DNA of 64,000 nucleotides from Cryobacterium psychrotolerans (GTDB taxonomy: Bacteria; Actinomycetota; Actinomycetes; Actinomycetales; Microbacteriaceae). Location: assembly GCF_900101115.1 (NCBI RefSeq), contig NZ_FNFU01000001.1, positions 62,001 through 126,000 of the forward strand, in the 5' to 3' direction. Under the pieces are notes generated by a model. That model saw only the letters and a program-made list of their open reading frames with translations. It was not told the origin of the DNA and made no database searches. Position 1 is the first letter of the stretch; each line of letters begins with the position of its first letter. Shown here piece by piece: positions 46,693 through 54,998 of this stretch. Made by a program: the position numbers and the translations under genes.

Positions 46693-48120
46693 ATGACCAT
46701 GTTGGCGACCATCAGCAGCGGCCGCGTCGACGTCGGTGAGCGCGCCGTCGCCGACTTGGCGACGCACCTGAACGGCGAGCTGGTTCGACCGGGCGACGCG
46801 GCCTACGACCAGGCGCGCAGGGTGTGGAACGGCTCGATCAGCCGGTTCCCGGGCCTGATCGCGCGCTGCGCATCGCGGGAGGACGTGATCGCGGCGGTTC
46901 GCTTCGCCCGGGGCAGCAATGTCCTGGTCGCCGTGCGCGGCGGCGGGCATAGTTTTCCCGGGTACTCCGCCTGCGACGACGGACTGGTGATCGACCTGTC
47001 GCCGATGAACGGCATCCGGGTCGATCCCGAGACCCGCACGGCGCGCGTGGAGGCCGGCGCGCTCCTTGGCGACCTGGACCGCGCCACGCAGGAGTACGGG
47101 CTCGCCGCGCCGTCGGGGATCGTGACCCACACCGGTGTCGCCGGGCTGACCCTCGGTGGCGGGCTGGGCTGGCTGATGCGCAAGTACGGACTGTCCATCG
47201 ACCAGCTGCTGTCGGTGGAGATGGTCACCGCCGACGGTGGGTTCGTGCGGGCGAGTGCCACCGAGAACCCGGAGCTGTTCTGGGGAGTGCGCGGGGGCGG
47301 CGGCAACTTCGGCATCGTCACCGAGTTCGAGTTCGCGCTGAGCCGGGTCGGTCCGATCGTGATGGCCGGGCCGGTCTTCTGGCCCGGGGCCGATTCGGCG
47401 AAGGTGCTGCGTTTCTACCGCGACTGGATTGCCGATGCGCCCGACGAGCTCATGACCATGGTCGTGCACCGCCGTGCCGCCGATGTCCCCTATATACCGG
47501 CCGAACTGCGGGGGCAGCCCGTGGTCGCCGTGGTCAGCTGCTACGCGGGGCCGGTGGAGGACGGCGAAAAAGTGATCCGGCCGTTGAAGGAGTTCGGGTC
47601 CCCGGTGCTGGACCTGTGCCGGCCGAAGCCGTTCCTGGAGCATCAGGCCATGTTCGACCCCGGCTACCCGCCCGGCTGGTGGTACTACATGCGCTCCTGC
47701 GATGTCGCCGAACTCACCGACGAGGTCATCGACATCACCGCCGACCACGCGGCACGGATCACGTCCCCGCTGACCGCATTCCCGATCTGGCACGGCGGGG
47801 GAGCGGCGGCGAGGGTGGGCGAAGACGACACCGCCTTCCACGGGCGCGCGGCCGGCCATACGTTCAACATCACCGCCGCCACCGAGGGCGCCGACGGCTT
47901 CGAGCGGGAACGCGACTGGGTGCGCAGTTTCTGGTCGGACCTCGCTCCCTTCCACACCGGCGTCTACGTGAACTTCCTGATGGACGAAGGCGAGGAGCGC
48001 GTGCGGCAGGCGTATGGCGAGGCGAAGTACACGCGGCTCCGCGCTCTCAAGCGCGCCTGGGATCCGGAGAACTTCTTCCGGCTCAACCAGAACATCGCGC
48101 CTTTGCCAGCTTCGGGGTGA
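46693..48120 (+). CDS. FAD-binding oxidoreductase with BBE domain
   Basis: 475 residues. The PCMH FAD domain shows AVRGGGHSFPGYSACDDGL (His for covalent FAD), GLTLGGGLGWLMRKYGL and a RGGGGNFGIVTEF segment. The C-terminal berberine-bridge-enzyme segment reads RLRALKRAWDPENFFRLNQN. These enzymes oxidise alcohols or sugars with oxygen. The start at 46693 follows a GAGGA SD; the longer open frame overlaps the previous gene. Four-gene run with the membrane protein, TetR and MMPL genes downstream. Confidence 0.9.
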   Translation: MTMLATISSGRVDVGERAVADLATHLNGELVRPGDAAYDQARRVWNGSISRFPGLIARCASREDVIAAVRFARGSNVLVAVRGGGHSFPGYSACDDGLVIDLSPMNGIRVDPETRTARVEAGALLGDLDRATQEYGLAAPSGIVTHTGVAGLTLGGGLGWLMRKYGLSIDQLLSVEMVTADGGFVRASATENPELFWGVRGGGGNFGIVTEFEFALSRVGPIVMAGPVFWPGADSAKVLRFYRDWIADAPDELMTMVVHRRAADVPYIPAELRGQPVVAVVSCYAGPVEDGEKVIRPLKEFGSPVLDLCRPKPFLEHQAMFDPGYPPGWWYYMRSCDVAELTDEVIDITADHAARITSPLTAFPIWHGGGAAARVGEDDTAFHGRAAGHTFNITAATEGADGFERERDWVRSFWSDLAPFHTGVYVNFLMDEGEERVRQAYGEAKYTRLRALKRAWDPENFFRLNQNIAPLPASG

Positions 48121-48131
48121 GACCCTTGAGC

Positions 48132-48848
48132 ATGAGCACCAAGGAAACGAATGCACGGATGTCCTGGGTCGCGTTCGCGACGGCGGGCGTCACCCTCACG
48201 GCCGGTGCGTTTTTCATCGCCATGTTCATCGTCGAGGTGCCCTTCACCGGGCCCTACAACTACGGCAGAGTCAACGACGCTCTTTCCGCGGTCGGCAACG
48301 TCATGGTCGCGGTGCTGGTGTGGCACGTGAGTCGGCCGGCCGAGAACTCGCCGGGGTCGCGCGTCTTCGTGCGCCTCGTCGCTGCCGCGTCGGTCGTCGC
48401 GGCGGTCTCCTCGGTCATGCTCGCCCTCGGCCTGCTCGCCCTCGGCCTGCTCGCGTTCGAGGCCCCCACCGTCATCGCGATCATCGCGCTCCTCCTCCAG
48501 GCCGTCTGGATGCTGTGGGCGAACACGAGCCTGTACCAACTGGGAGTCTTCACCAGGCTGCTCAGCCGGTGCGGTGAGTTCGTGGGAGCCGGACTGTTGG
48601 TCGGGCTGCTCATCGTGGGCGTCAGCGCGCTGTTTCCGTGGTTGACCGTGCCGCAGGTGCTTACCCTCGGCCTCGGAGTCTTCATCGCCGGCGGGGTCTG
48701 GCTCGCCTGGCCGCTCTGGTTCGTCATGCTCGGCGTTCAGCTTCGGAAGCGGCCGGCTGGTGCTGGTGCTGGTGCTGGTGCTGGTGCTGATGCTGCTGCT
48801 CCTGCCACGCGGCGCCGGGGCCGGCGGAGTGCGTCCAACACCGGCTGA
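48132..48848 (+). CDS. Hypothetical six-helix membrane protein
   Basis: 238 residues with about six hydrophobic segments, starting 11 bp after the BBE oxidoreductase stop. The start could be TTG 48126 or ATG 48132. The layout (paired helices with a PYNYGRVNDALSA loop) resembles uncharacterised actinobacterial DUF4386-like proteins, but no family is certain. The C-terminal tail has an Ala-Gly run from a GGTGCT microsatellite. Confidence 0.7.
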   Translation: MSTKETNARMSWVAFATAGVTLTAGAFFIAMFIVEVPFTGPYNYGRVNDALSAVGNVMVAVLVWHVSRPAENSPGSRVFVRLVAAASVVAAVSSVMLALGLLALGLLAFEAPTVIAIIALLLQAVWMLWANTSLYQLGVFTRLLSRCGEFVGAGLLVGLLIVGVSALFPWLTVPQVLTLGLGVFIAGGVWLAWPLWFVMLGVQLRKRPAGAGAGAGAGADAAAPATRRRGRRSASNTG

Positions 48849-48899
48849 TCCGTTCTCGTCGCGTATCGTCGAGGTCGACGCACTCCCCGGAAAGGCAGC

Positions 48900-49502
48900 A
48901 TGCCCAGCCCCAAACAGCCAGCGGTCCCGCGCATCGACGTCGAACGCCACCGTCGGGCCCTCCTCGAGGCCGCGGCCGATGAACTCGCCCGCGACCCCGA
49001 CTCCTCCATGGCGGATGTGGCGCAGGCGGCAAATCTGACCAGGGCGACCCTGTATCGCCACTTCAGCAACCGGCAGAGTCTGCTGGGGGCCATCCAGGCC
49101 GAGGCCCTCGCGCGCGCGTCGGAGACCCTCATCGCGTGTCGCCTCGACGAGGGGAACGCGCTGGAGGTGCTCCGGCGCGTGATCGGTTCGCTGGGCAAGC
49201 ACGGGATGCGCTTCCGGATCATTCTGATCCGGGCGTCCGACCACAACGCGCGATTCCTCACCCAGCGCGACCAGGTGCTCGCCCCCCTGGTCGAGGTCAT
49301 CAAGCGGGGGCAGGCCGAGGGCGACATCCGTGCCGATCTCTCGCCGGAGTGGATCGTCACGGCCATGGCCTCGCTGCTCATTTCGGCGGTGCGGGCGGCG
49401 CCGCAAACGAAACACTCCGACGCGGAGGTGTCCGACCTGATCTTCCGCACCCTGGTCGGCGGGATCGCGGCGGACGACTCGACGGGCGATCGACAAAACT
49501 AG
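48900..49502 (+). CDS. TetR/AcrR family transcriptional regulator
   Basis: 200 residues. The N-terminal HTH (SMADVAQAANLTRATLYRHFSNRQSLL, split over residues 38-65) is typical of TetR; the C-terminal half is the ligand-binding helical domain. Followed by an MMPL transporter gene with a palindromic operator in between, so it probably represses that gene and perhaps itself. Confidence 0.9.
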   Translation: MPSPKQPAVPRIDVERHRRALLEAAADELARDPDSSMADVAQAANLTRATLYRHFSNRQSLLGAIQAEALARASETLIACRLDEGNALEVLRRVIGSLGKHGMRFRIILIRASDHNARFLTQRDQVLAPLVEVIKRGQAEGDIRADLSPEWIVTAMASLLISAVRAAPQTKHSDAEVSDLIFRTLVGGIAADDSTGDRQN

Positions 49503-49527
49503 ACAACGGTGTCTCATTTCGTCTAGT
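49498..49527. promoter_or_regulatory. TetR-type operator before the MMPL gene
   Basis: AGACA-ACGG-TGTCT (49501-49514) is a perfect palindrome nested at the edge of a wider ACTAGAC...GTCTAGT inverted repeat (49498-49527). It overlaps the tetR stop codon and lies about 45 bp before the MMPL start. Sites of this AGACA-N4-TGTCT form are common for TetR regulators of efflux genes. Confidence 0.6.
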
Positions 49528-49571
49528 CTCGGTTCAGGCGGCCCGAATGGTGCCGCCGGACTCGATGAACC

Positions 49572-51821
49572 GTGATGGGACTACCCGTGCTCTCTGCACT
49601 CGCTCGCATGTCAACCCGGTACCGCTGGATCGTGGTCGGAGTGTGGCTGGTGCTGATCGTGGGCGCTCTGCTCGGCAGCCGGGCGATCGGCGGAACGTTC
49701 AACAACGACCTGACCCTCGCCGGCACCGACTCGCAGGCCGCCTACGACACCCTCCGCGAGCAGTTCCCCGAGCTTGCCGGTGACGGCATGCAGGCCATCG
49801 TTCACAGCGCGGATGCCGGCGAGCCCGTCACATCGCCGGCCCTGCGCGCCGCGGTGGAGGATGCCGTGGCCACGGTTGCCGCGCTGGACGGCGTGGCCGC
49901 CGCGCGGTCGCCGTACGGGCCGCCCCAGCCGATGGTGTCCGAGGACGGCATGACGGCGATGGTGACCATCCAGTTCACCGAGCGAGCCAAGGACATCCCG
50001 GTCGAGACGGTGACCGAGGCCCAGGCGGCCTTCGAGGGCGTGCGGGATGCCGGCGGCCAGGTCGAATTCGGCGGCCCCGCCGCGCAGGCCGAGTCCGGGC
50101 CATCCGGCGGCGAGGCCTTCGGGCTGCTCGCGGCGGCCCTGGTGCTGCTCCTGGTGTTCGGCTCACTGTTCGCGATGCTGGTCACGCTGCTCACCGCCCT
50201 GATGGCCCTCGGCATCGGGCTCGCCTCGATTTCCATGCTCGCCTCGTCGGTGACGATCGGCACGTCCGGTCCCATCGTTGCCGCCATGATCGGCCTGGGC
50301 GTAGGCATCGACTACGCCCTGCTGATCGTGACCAGACACCGGGAGGGGATGTCCCGGGGCCTGGCCCCGAACGAGTCGATCGCAGCGGCCATGACCACCG
50401 CCGGCCGCTCTGTGCTCGTCGCCGGGGCCACGGTGATCATTGCCATCCTCAGCCTCTATGCCATCGGCATCCCGTTCGTGTCGTCACTGGGCCTGGCCAG
50501 CGCCATCGTGGTCAGCGCGACGATGCTGGCATCCGTCACCCTGCTGCCGGCGCTGCTGGCCATCTTCGGCCGGAACCTCGACCGGGTGCGGGTGCGCAAG
50601 ATTGGCAAGAAGACCCCGGCCACGACGGATGCCGCCGGCCGGGTTGCTGCCGGCCAGCCGGAATCCTCGCCCGCGTCGGGCTGGCGTGGCTGGGTGGGAG
50701 GCATTCAGCGCCGCCGATGGGTCGCCGCGTTCGCCGCCGTTCTCGTCCTGGCCATTCTGGCCCTGCCGCTGCTGTCGCTGCGCCTCGGCACGGCCGACGG
50801 CGGATCCCAGGCCGCGGACACCACCCAGCGGAAGGCCTATGACCTGATCGTGGACGGGTTCGGTGCGGGCTGGGCCGGCCCGCTCCTGGTCACCGTCGAC
50901 TTCGGCGACGATTCGACGCCGGCCGAGAACCAGGCCGCGAGCGCCGAACTGCACGCCGAACTGGCGGCAACCGACGGCGTCAGCGCGGTCACCCCGCCGC
51001 GGCTCGGGGAGGACGGGGCGACCGCGCTGTACACGGTGATCCCCACGAGTTCGCCGGATGACGCGGCCACGGAAACGCTGGTCCACGACCTGCGCGACAC
51101 GGTCCTGCCTGAGGCGGCGCCGGGCGCGGCCGCCCACGTCGGCGGGGCGACGGCGACCAGTATCGACCTGGCCGACACGCTGCTGGCGCAGATCGGCTGG
51201 TTCATCCTGGTGGTCGTCGTGCTGGCCTTCATCGTTCTCCTGATCGAGTTCCGGGCGCCGTTCATCGCGGCCATGGCCGTGGTCATGAACCTGTTCGCGG
51301 TGGGGGCCGCCTACGGTCCCGTTGTCGCCGTGTTCCAGTGGGGCTGGTGGCCGGCCGAACTGCTCGGGGTTGTGCCCGGCCCGGTCGAGTCGTTCGTTCC
51401 GGTCATGCTCTTCGCCGTGCTCTTCGGCCTGTCCACCGACTACACCGTGTTCCTGCTCAGCCGGGTCAAGGAGGAGCTCGCCCGCACGGGAGATCCGAAC
51501 CGGGCGGTTCGGGACGGGCTGGCCGCGACGGCCAGGGTCATTCTGGCCGCGGCATCCGTCATGGTCGTCGTCTTCGGCAGCTTCATTCTCAACGACCAGC
51601 GCACCGTGACGATGTTCGGCTTCGGCCTGGCCATGGCCATCGCCGTGTACGCGCTCGTCGTGATGCTGGTGCTCGTGCCGGCTCTGCTGGCGATCGCGGG
51701 CCGCGCGGCCTGGGGGCGCACGAAGCGTCGCTCGTCGGCCGAGCCCGAGCCCGCCCTCGCGCCCGCGCCCGAGCCCGCCCTCGCGCCCGAGCCCGTACCC
51801 GCGCCCCTGTTTGGCCGCTGA
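49572..51821 (+). CDS. MMPL family transporter
   Basis: 749 residues with two repeats of one plus five membrane helices around extracytoplasmic domains (RND/MMPL architecture). Family segments include GLGVGIDYALLIVTRHREG with its intramembrane Asp, TAGRSVLVAGATVIIA, and the second-half equivalent FGLSTDYTVFLLSRVKEE. Proton-driven export of lipids or drugs is the usual role. Ends in an Ala/Pro/Glu repeat tail. Start GTG 49572 or ATG 49575. Probably controlled by the TetR gene before it. Confidence 0.92.
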   Translation: MMGLPVLSALARMSTRYRWIVVGVWLVLIVGALLGSRAIGGTFNNDLTLAGTDSQAAYDTLREQFPELAGDGMQAIVHSADAGEPVTSPALRAAVEDAVATVAALDGVAAARSPYGPPQPMVSEDGMTAMVTIQFTERAKDIPVETVTEAQAAFEGVRDAGGQVEFGGPAAQAESGPSGGEAFGLLAAALVLLLVFGSLFAMLVTLLTALMALGIGLASISMLASSVTIGTSGPIVAAMIGLGVGIDYALLIVTRHREGMSRGLAPNESIAAAMTTAGRSVLVAGATVIIAILSLYAIGIPFVSSLGLASAIVVSATMLASVTLLPALLAIFGRNLDRVRVRKIGKKTPATTDAAGRVAAGQPESSPASGWRGWVGGIQRRRWVAAFAAVLVLAILALPLLSLRLGTADGGSQAADTTQRKAYDLIVDGFGAGWAGPLLVTVDFGDDSTPAENQAASAELHAELAATDGVSAVTPPRLGEDGATALYTVIPTSSPDDAATETLVHDLRDTVLPEAAPGAAAHVGGATATSIDLADTLLAQIGWFILVVVVLAFIVLLIEFRAPFIAAMAVVMNLFAVGAAYGPVVAVFQWGWWPAELLGVVPGPVESFVPVMLFAVLFGLSTDYTVFLLSRVKEELARTGDPNRAVRDGLAATARVILAAASVMVVVFGSFILNDQRTVTMFGFGLAMAIAVYALVVMLVLVPALLAIAGRAAWGRTKRRSSAEPEPALAPAPEPALAPEPVPAPLFGR

Positions 51822-51860
51822 GGGGTTGAGGGACGAGCGTGAGTGCCTACGGCGAGACGC

Positions 51861-52235
51861 TTAGGGCATGTCCACGATCTGCTTGCCGAGCGGCATGAGC
51901 GCGACCGGGATCAGCTTGAAGTTGGCGATCCCGAACGGGATGCCGATGATCGTGATGCAGAGTGCGATGCCGGAGACGAGGTGTCCGAGCGCGATCCACC
52001 AGCCGGCCAGCACCACCCAGACGACGTTGCCGAGGAGGGAGCCGACGCCCGCGCTTGGCTTGTCGACCACGGTCTTGCCGAACGGCCAGAGCGCGTAGAC
52101 GCCGATCCGCGCCGCCGCGATTCCCCAGGGGATGGTGATGATGAGCGCGAACATGATCAGCGCCGCCAGCATGTAGCCGAGGAAGAGCCAGATGCCCGAG
52201 AGCAGGAGCCAGATGATGTTGAGGAGGGTCTTCAT
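51861..52235 (-). CDS. YccF domain-containing membrane protein
   Basis: 124 residues, with two repeated YccF units: LLNIIWLLLSGIWLFLGYML and LLGNVVWVVLAGWWIALGHL, each followed by an amphipathic ITIPWGIAAARIGVYAL-type or ITIIGIPFGIANFKLIP segment. Function unknown although widespread. SD AGGAG precedes the ATG. Confidence 0.88.
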   Translation of the reverse strand: MKTLLNIIWLLLSGIWLFLGYMLAALIMFALIITIPWGIAAARIGVYALWPFGKTVVDKPSAGVGSLLGNVVWVVLAGWWIALGHLVSGIALCITIIGIPFGIANFKLIPVALMPLGKQIVDMP

Positions 52236-52348
52236 AATTGCTCCTATTCTCTCAGGTCGCGTTCATCGGCCGCAGGCATCCGCGGATGCGCAGGCATCCG
52301 CGGATGCTGCGGCCCCTGGGCGCGTGACCCTTGCGCGTTCCCTCAGCG

Positions 52349-53698
52349 CTACCGCTTGTGCCAGCGAGCCCGGTCGGGGCTGTTGGTTGTTGTGCCGCAG
52401 ATCATGGGCGTACCGATGGTCGTGACACCGGTTGCCCCTGCCGGAGCGCAGAACGCTCCGGGGTGGACGACGTTGGGGGCGGGAGCCGGGGCCGGGGCAG
52501 GGGCTGGAGCAGGAGCCGTCGCGGGCGCGGGCGCCGGAGCCGGTGCGACCGGAGCCGGCACCGGAATCGGCACAGGGACAACGACGACCGGGGCAGGCGC
52601 AACGGTCGCGACGGGCTTGGGAGCCGGCTTGGGGGCGGGCGCGAAGGCCGACGTCATCGCCGGCTGATCCGGGCACGACGACAGGATGCGCGTCATGGCG
52701 GCGAGTTCGGCCGGAACGACCCACAGGCCATACGTTGCCTTGACCGAGATCTGTCGCGCGACGTACTGGCAGCGGTAGGACTTGACCGGGGGCAGCCAGG
52801 TCGCCGCGTCCCCGTCGCCCTTCTGGGCGTTCGTCCTGCCGTCCACGGCGAGCAGGTTGAGCGGATCGTTCGCGAGCGAGATGCGCTGCGCGGGGGTGAG
52901 GAGCTGCGCACCGGTCTGCCACGCGTTCGACAGCGCGACGACGTGGTCGATCTGCACCAGCATCGACGTCGTGTTCCCGCGCACGAAACTGATCGACTTC
53001 CCGGTGTACGGCCCGTCCAGGTGGCCGCTCAGTACCTTGCAGGGGCCGGAGCGAAAAGTCCTGGTCAGGTCGCGGGTGAGGATGTCGTTGCGGGTGTCGC
53101 ATCCGTTGCGGTCAACATCCAGCCAGGCGCTGCCGAATTGGGCCGTCCGCGCGTAGCCGGTTTTGGGGGCTCTGCCTTTCACCGGGAGTGTCGCGAGCAA
53201 GGCCTGCGCGGTTGTGCTGGTGGCAGTGCGATCAGCGATGGCGACGGATGCTCGGTCACCGGAGGCCTTGGTGACGTCTGGATCAACCGGCGCCTCGGCT
53301 GTGAACGCAGCCTGAAGTTCCGGCTTCTTGGTGGGCGTCGGCTTGGGGGTGCTCTCAACAGCGGCGGACGTCGTGACGTCGGTCTCACTACCCGCGAGGT
53401 CCGCGGGGGCGTCGTAGGCGGAGGCGCCAATGCTCGTGGTGACGAGGGCAACGACGAGTGCGGCCGCGGCGATGCCCCGAGACGGGATCCTCGCCCAGGA
53501 CTTGCGGCCGGTCACCAGCGAATACAGGGCTGTGCCGAGGCCGGCCAGACCGGCCATCATCAGCATCCCGGGGAAGCCTGCGGAGGCGCCGCCGACAAGA
53601 ACAAAGAACGCGATGATGGCGATGACAATCACGGTGCCCGGGCGGGGCCGGAAGCGGCGAGGGCCGGCTGAAGTACCGGGCGATGCGGGCTTGGTCAA
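52349..53698 (-). CDS. Membrane-anchored HNH (DUF1524/GmrSD C-terminal-like) protein
   Basis: 449 residues. Hydrophobic helices at about 22-42, 45-60 and 75-92 are followed by a Thr/Pro/Lys linker. The DUF1524-type nuclease region comes next: GSAWLDVDRNGCDTRNDIL, IDHVVALSNAW (the HNH His) and NDPLNLLAVDGRTNAQKGD. A long Pro-Ala tail (about residues 350-410) ends in a small Cys-containing domain, GAFCAPAGATG...PMICG. The anchor and linker place the nuclease outside the cytoplasm, where it may degrade incoming or extracellular DNA; this is inference. Confidence 0.85.
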   Translation of the reverse strand: MTKPASPGTSAGPRRFRPRPGTVIVIAIIAFFVLVGGASAGFPGMLMMAGLAGLGTALYSLVTGRKSWARIPSRGIAAAALVVALVTTSIGASAYDAPADLAGSETDVTTSAAVESTPKPTPTKKPELQAAFTAEAPVDPDVTKASGDRASVAIADRTATSTTAQALLATLPVKGRAPKTGYARTAQFGSAWLDVDRNGCDTRNDILTRDLTRTFRSGPCKVLSGHLDGPYTGKSISFVRGNTTSMLVQIDHVVALSNAWQTGAQLLTPAQRISLANDPLNLLAVDGRTNAQKGDGDAATWLPPVKSYRCQYVARQISVKATYGLWVVPAELAAMTRILSSCPDQPAMTSAFAPAPKPAPKPVATVAPAPVVVVPVPIPVPAPVAPAPAPAPATAPAPAPAPAPAPAPNVVHPGAFCAPAGATGVTTIGTPMICGTTTNSPDRARWHKR

Positions 53699-53871
53699 GG
53701 GGCTCCTCTGGCTGACACGGCGTGCGTTTCAAACCTAGGCGCGCGCCGCAGCGTTTCCGGCGAACGGACGTCCCGGTCAGGGCCCCAATACGGGGGCCGA
53801 ATCGTGGTGGCTCCGGACGCCGCTGCCAGGTCGTTCCTGTGTCGTGGGCGTATCCGCGGTGCAAGAAGTTA

Positions 53872-53913
53872 TTACCGAAGGGTAATCCGTCGACGCCCAT
53901 TACCTTTCGGTAA
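53872..53913. promoter_or_regulatory. Paired TTACC-N4-GGTAA palindromes
   Basis: TTACC-GAAG-GGTAA (53872-53885) and TTACC-TTTC-GGTAA (53900-53913) lie 28 bp apart. The two together form a larger inverted repeat (TATTACCGAA... / ...TTCGGTAATA, one mismatch). AT-rich within GC-rich surroundings. Looks like a double operator or the scar end of an inserted element; it sits directly before the truncated gene. Confidence 0.45.
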
Positions 53914-53914
53914 T

Positions 53915-54535
53915 AGTGCGCTACAGCTCCCCGCCGGCGAGGGGCGGAGGGAGGCCTTCGCCCTGTCGATGCTCGGGCGCATTCACCTGCTCCGCCGCGA
54001 CTTCGATGAGGCAGCCCGGTGCCTGGACCTCTCCCTCGACCTGTGCACGCGCAGCCAATGGCTCGCTCTCCTGCCCTGGCCCCAGGCCCTGCGCAGAGAG
54101 GTCGAGCTGGGGCGGTCCAACCCGGCCGGGGCGTCCGCGTTCTTCGACCAGGCCTTCGCGCGGGCCTGCCAGCTGGGCGACCCGTGCTGGGAGGGCATGT
54201 CGGCCAGGGGGCTCGCCCTGGTGGCCGAGGCCGCGGGGGAGTCGGAGCGCGCGTTCGAGATTCTCGCGGATGCCCGCATTCGCTGCAATCGTCTCGCCGA
54301 CCCGTATGTCTGGCTGGACGCCCAGTGCGAGCTGGGCCGCTGCCACGGCCACCCCGACACCGCGATCTGGGCGGGGTTGATGGGTTCCCTGACATCCCGA
54401 ACCGGTATGAAGGAACTCATGGCCCGTTCGCTGCTTCATGCCGAGGCCTTGGGCGACGAAAGCGCCGGTCAGGCCGCCCGGCTGCTCGGCGCCGAGATCG
54501 ACAACCCGGCGCTGGCGGTACTGCTCGGCCGGTAA
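53915..54535 (+). pseudogene. 5'-truncated TPR-like regulator remnant
   Basis: About 206 codons of good coding character (ALSMLGRIHLLRRDFDEAARCL, ADARIRCNRLADPYVWLDAQ), giving helical TPR-like repeats as in the C-terminal part of large actinobacterial ATPase-type regulators. No start codon with SD and no N-terminal domain exist: the frame upstream turns into non-coding-like Arg/Pro sequence at the palindromes. Probably the tail of a deleted gene at the edge of the inserted island. Confidence 0.5.
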
Positions 54536-54998
54536 CTCGGGCTGCGCCGGATGGACCGCCTGTCAGCGGTGCGACGCGACTTGGCCGCGGGGTATCCGCG
54601 CGGCCGCTTGCGGCCACGATCGTGGGCGGCCCTTTCGTCCAAGACCGCTCTGACCGGAACCCGACCGCACACAATGGCTCGCACGTATAGCCGATTGCGT
54701 GACGTGAGCGGGCACTGTTGCGCCCGCACGCTGAATCCGAAGGAGGCTGCGACTTTGCTGCGGACTCTGCTGACGAACTCGACCTGGCTCTTCTCGATGT
54801 GTTCACACGCGGGACGGGAACGCCAGCCGTCGTGACGATCAGCGGCGCGAAAGACCCGAACGCAGCAACTACGCTGAAGTGTCAGCCGGCCGAGTCTGAG
54901 ATCGAGTTCCGCGACGGCGGATCACGCCGCGGTGTTGAACCGCTATGTCGCAGGTATGCCTCAGAATGAGCAGTGCCAAGTTTCGAGCCGGAGGTCCC
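54536..54998. other. Transition region, no confident gene
   Basis: Short frames only. One (54718-54969) gives DELDLALLDVFTRGTG but has no SD and no recognised family. GC falls noticeably along this stretch, marking the left edge of the defence island. Confidence 0.4.

Noticed and set aside
52349..53698. GmrD partner for the DUF262 protein of the island
   Set aside because: It is over 3 kb away, on the other strand, in high-GC host-like DNA, and carries membrane helices; joint action with the DUF262 protein is not supported.
54945..54998. Longer N-terminus for the methyltransferase
   Set aside because: The strong SD sits directly before ATG 54999, and the extra residues are not part of the family fold.
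53699..54998. tRNA attachment site for an integrated island
   Set aside because: No tRNA gene, integrase or duplicated att-like sequence was found.
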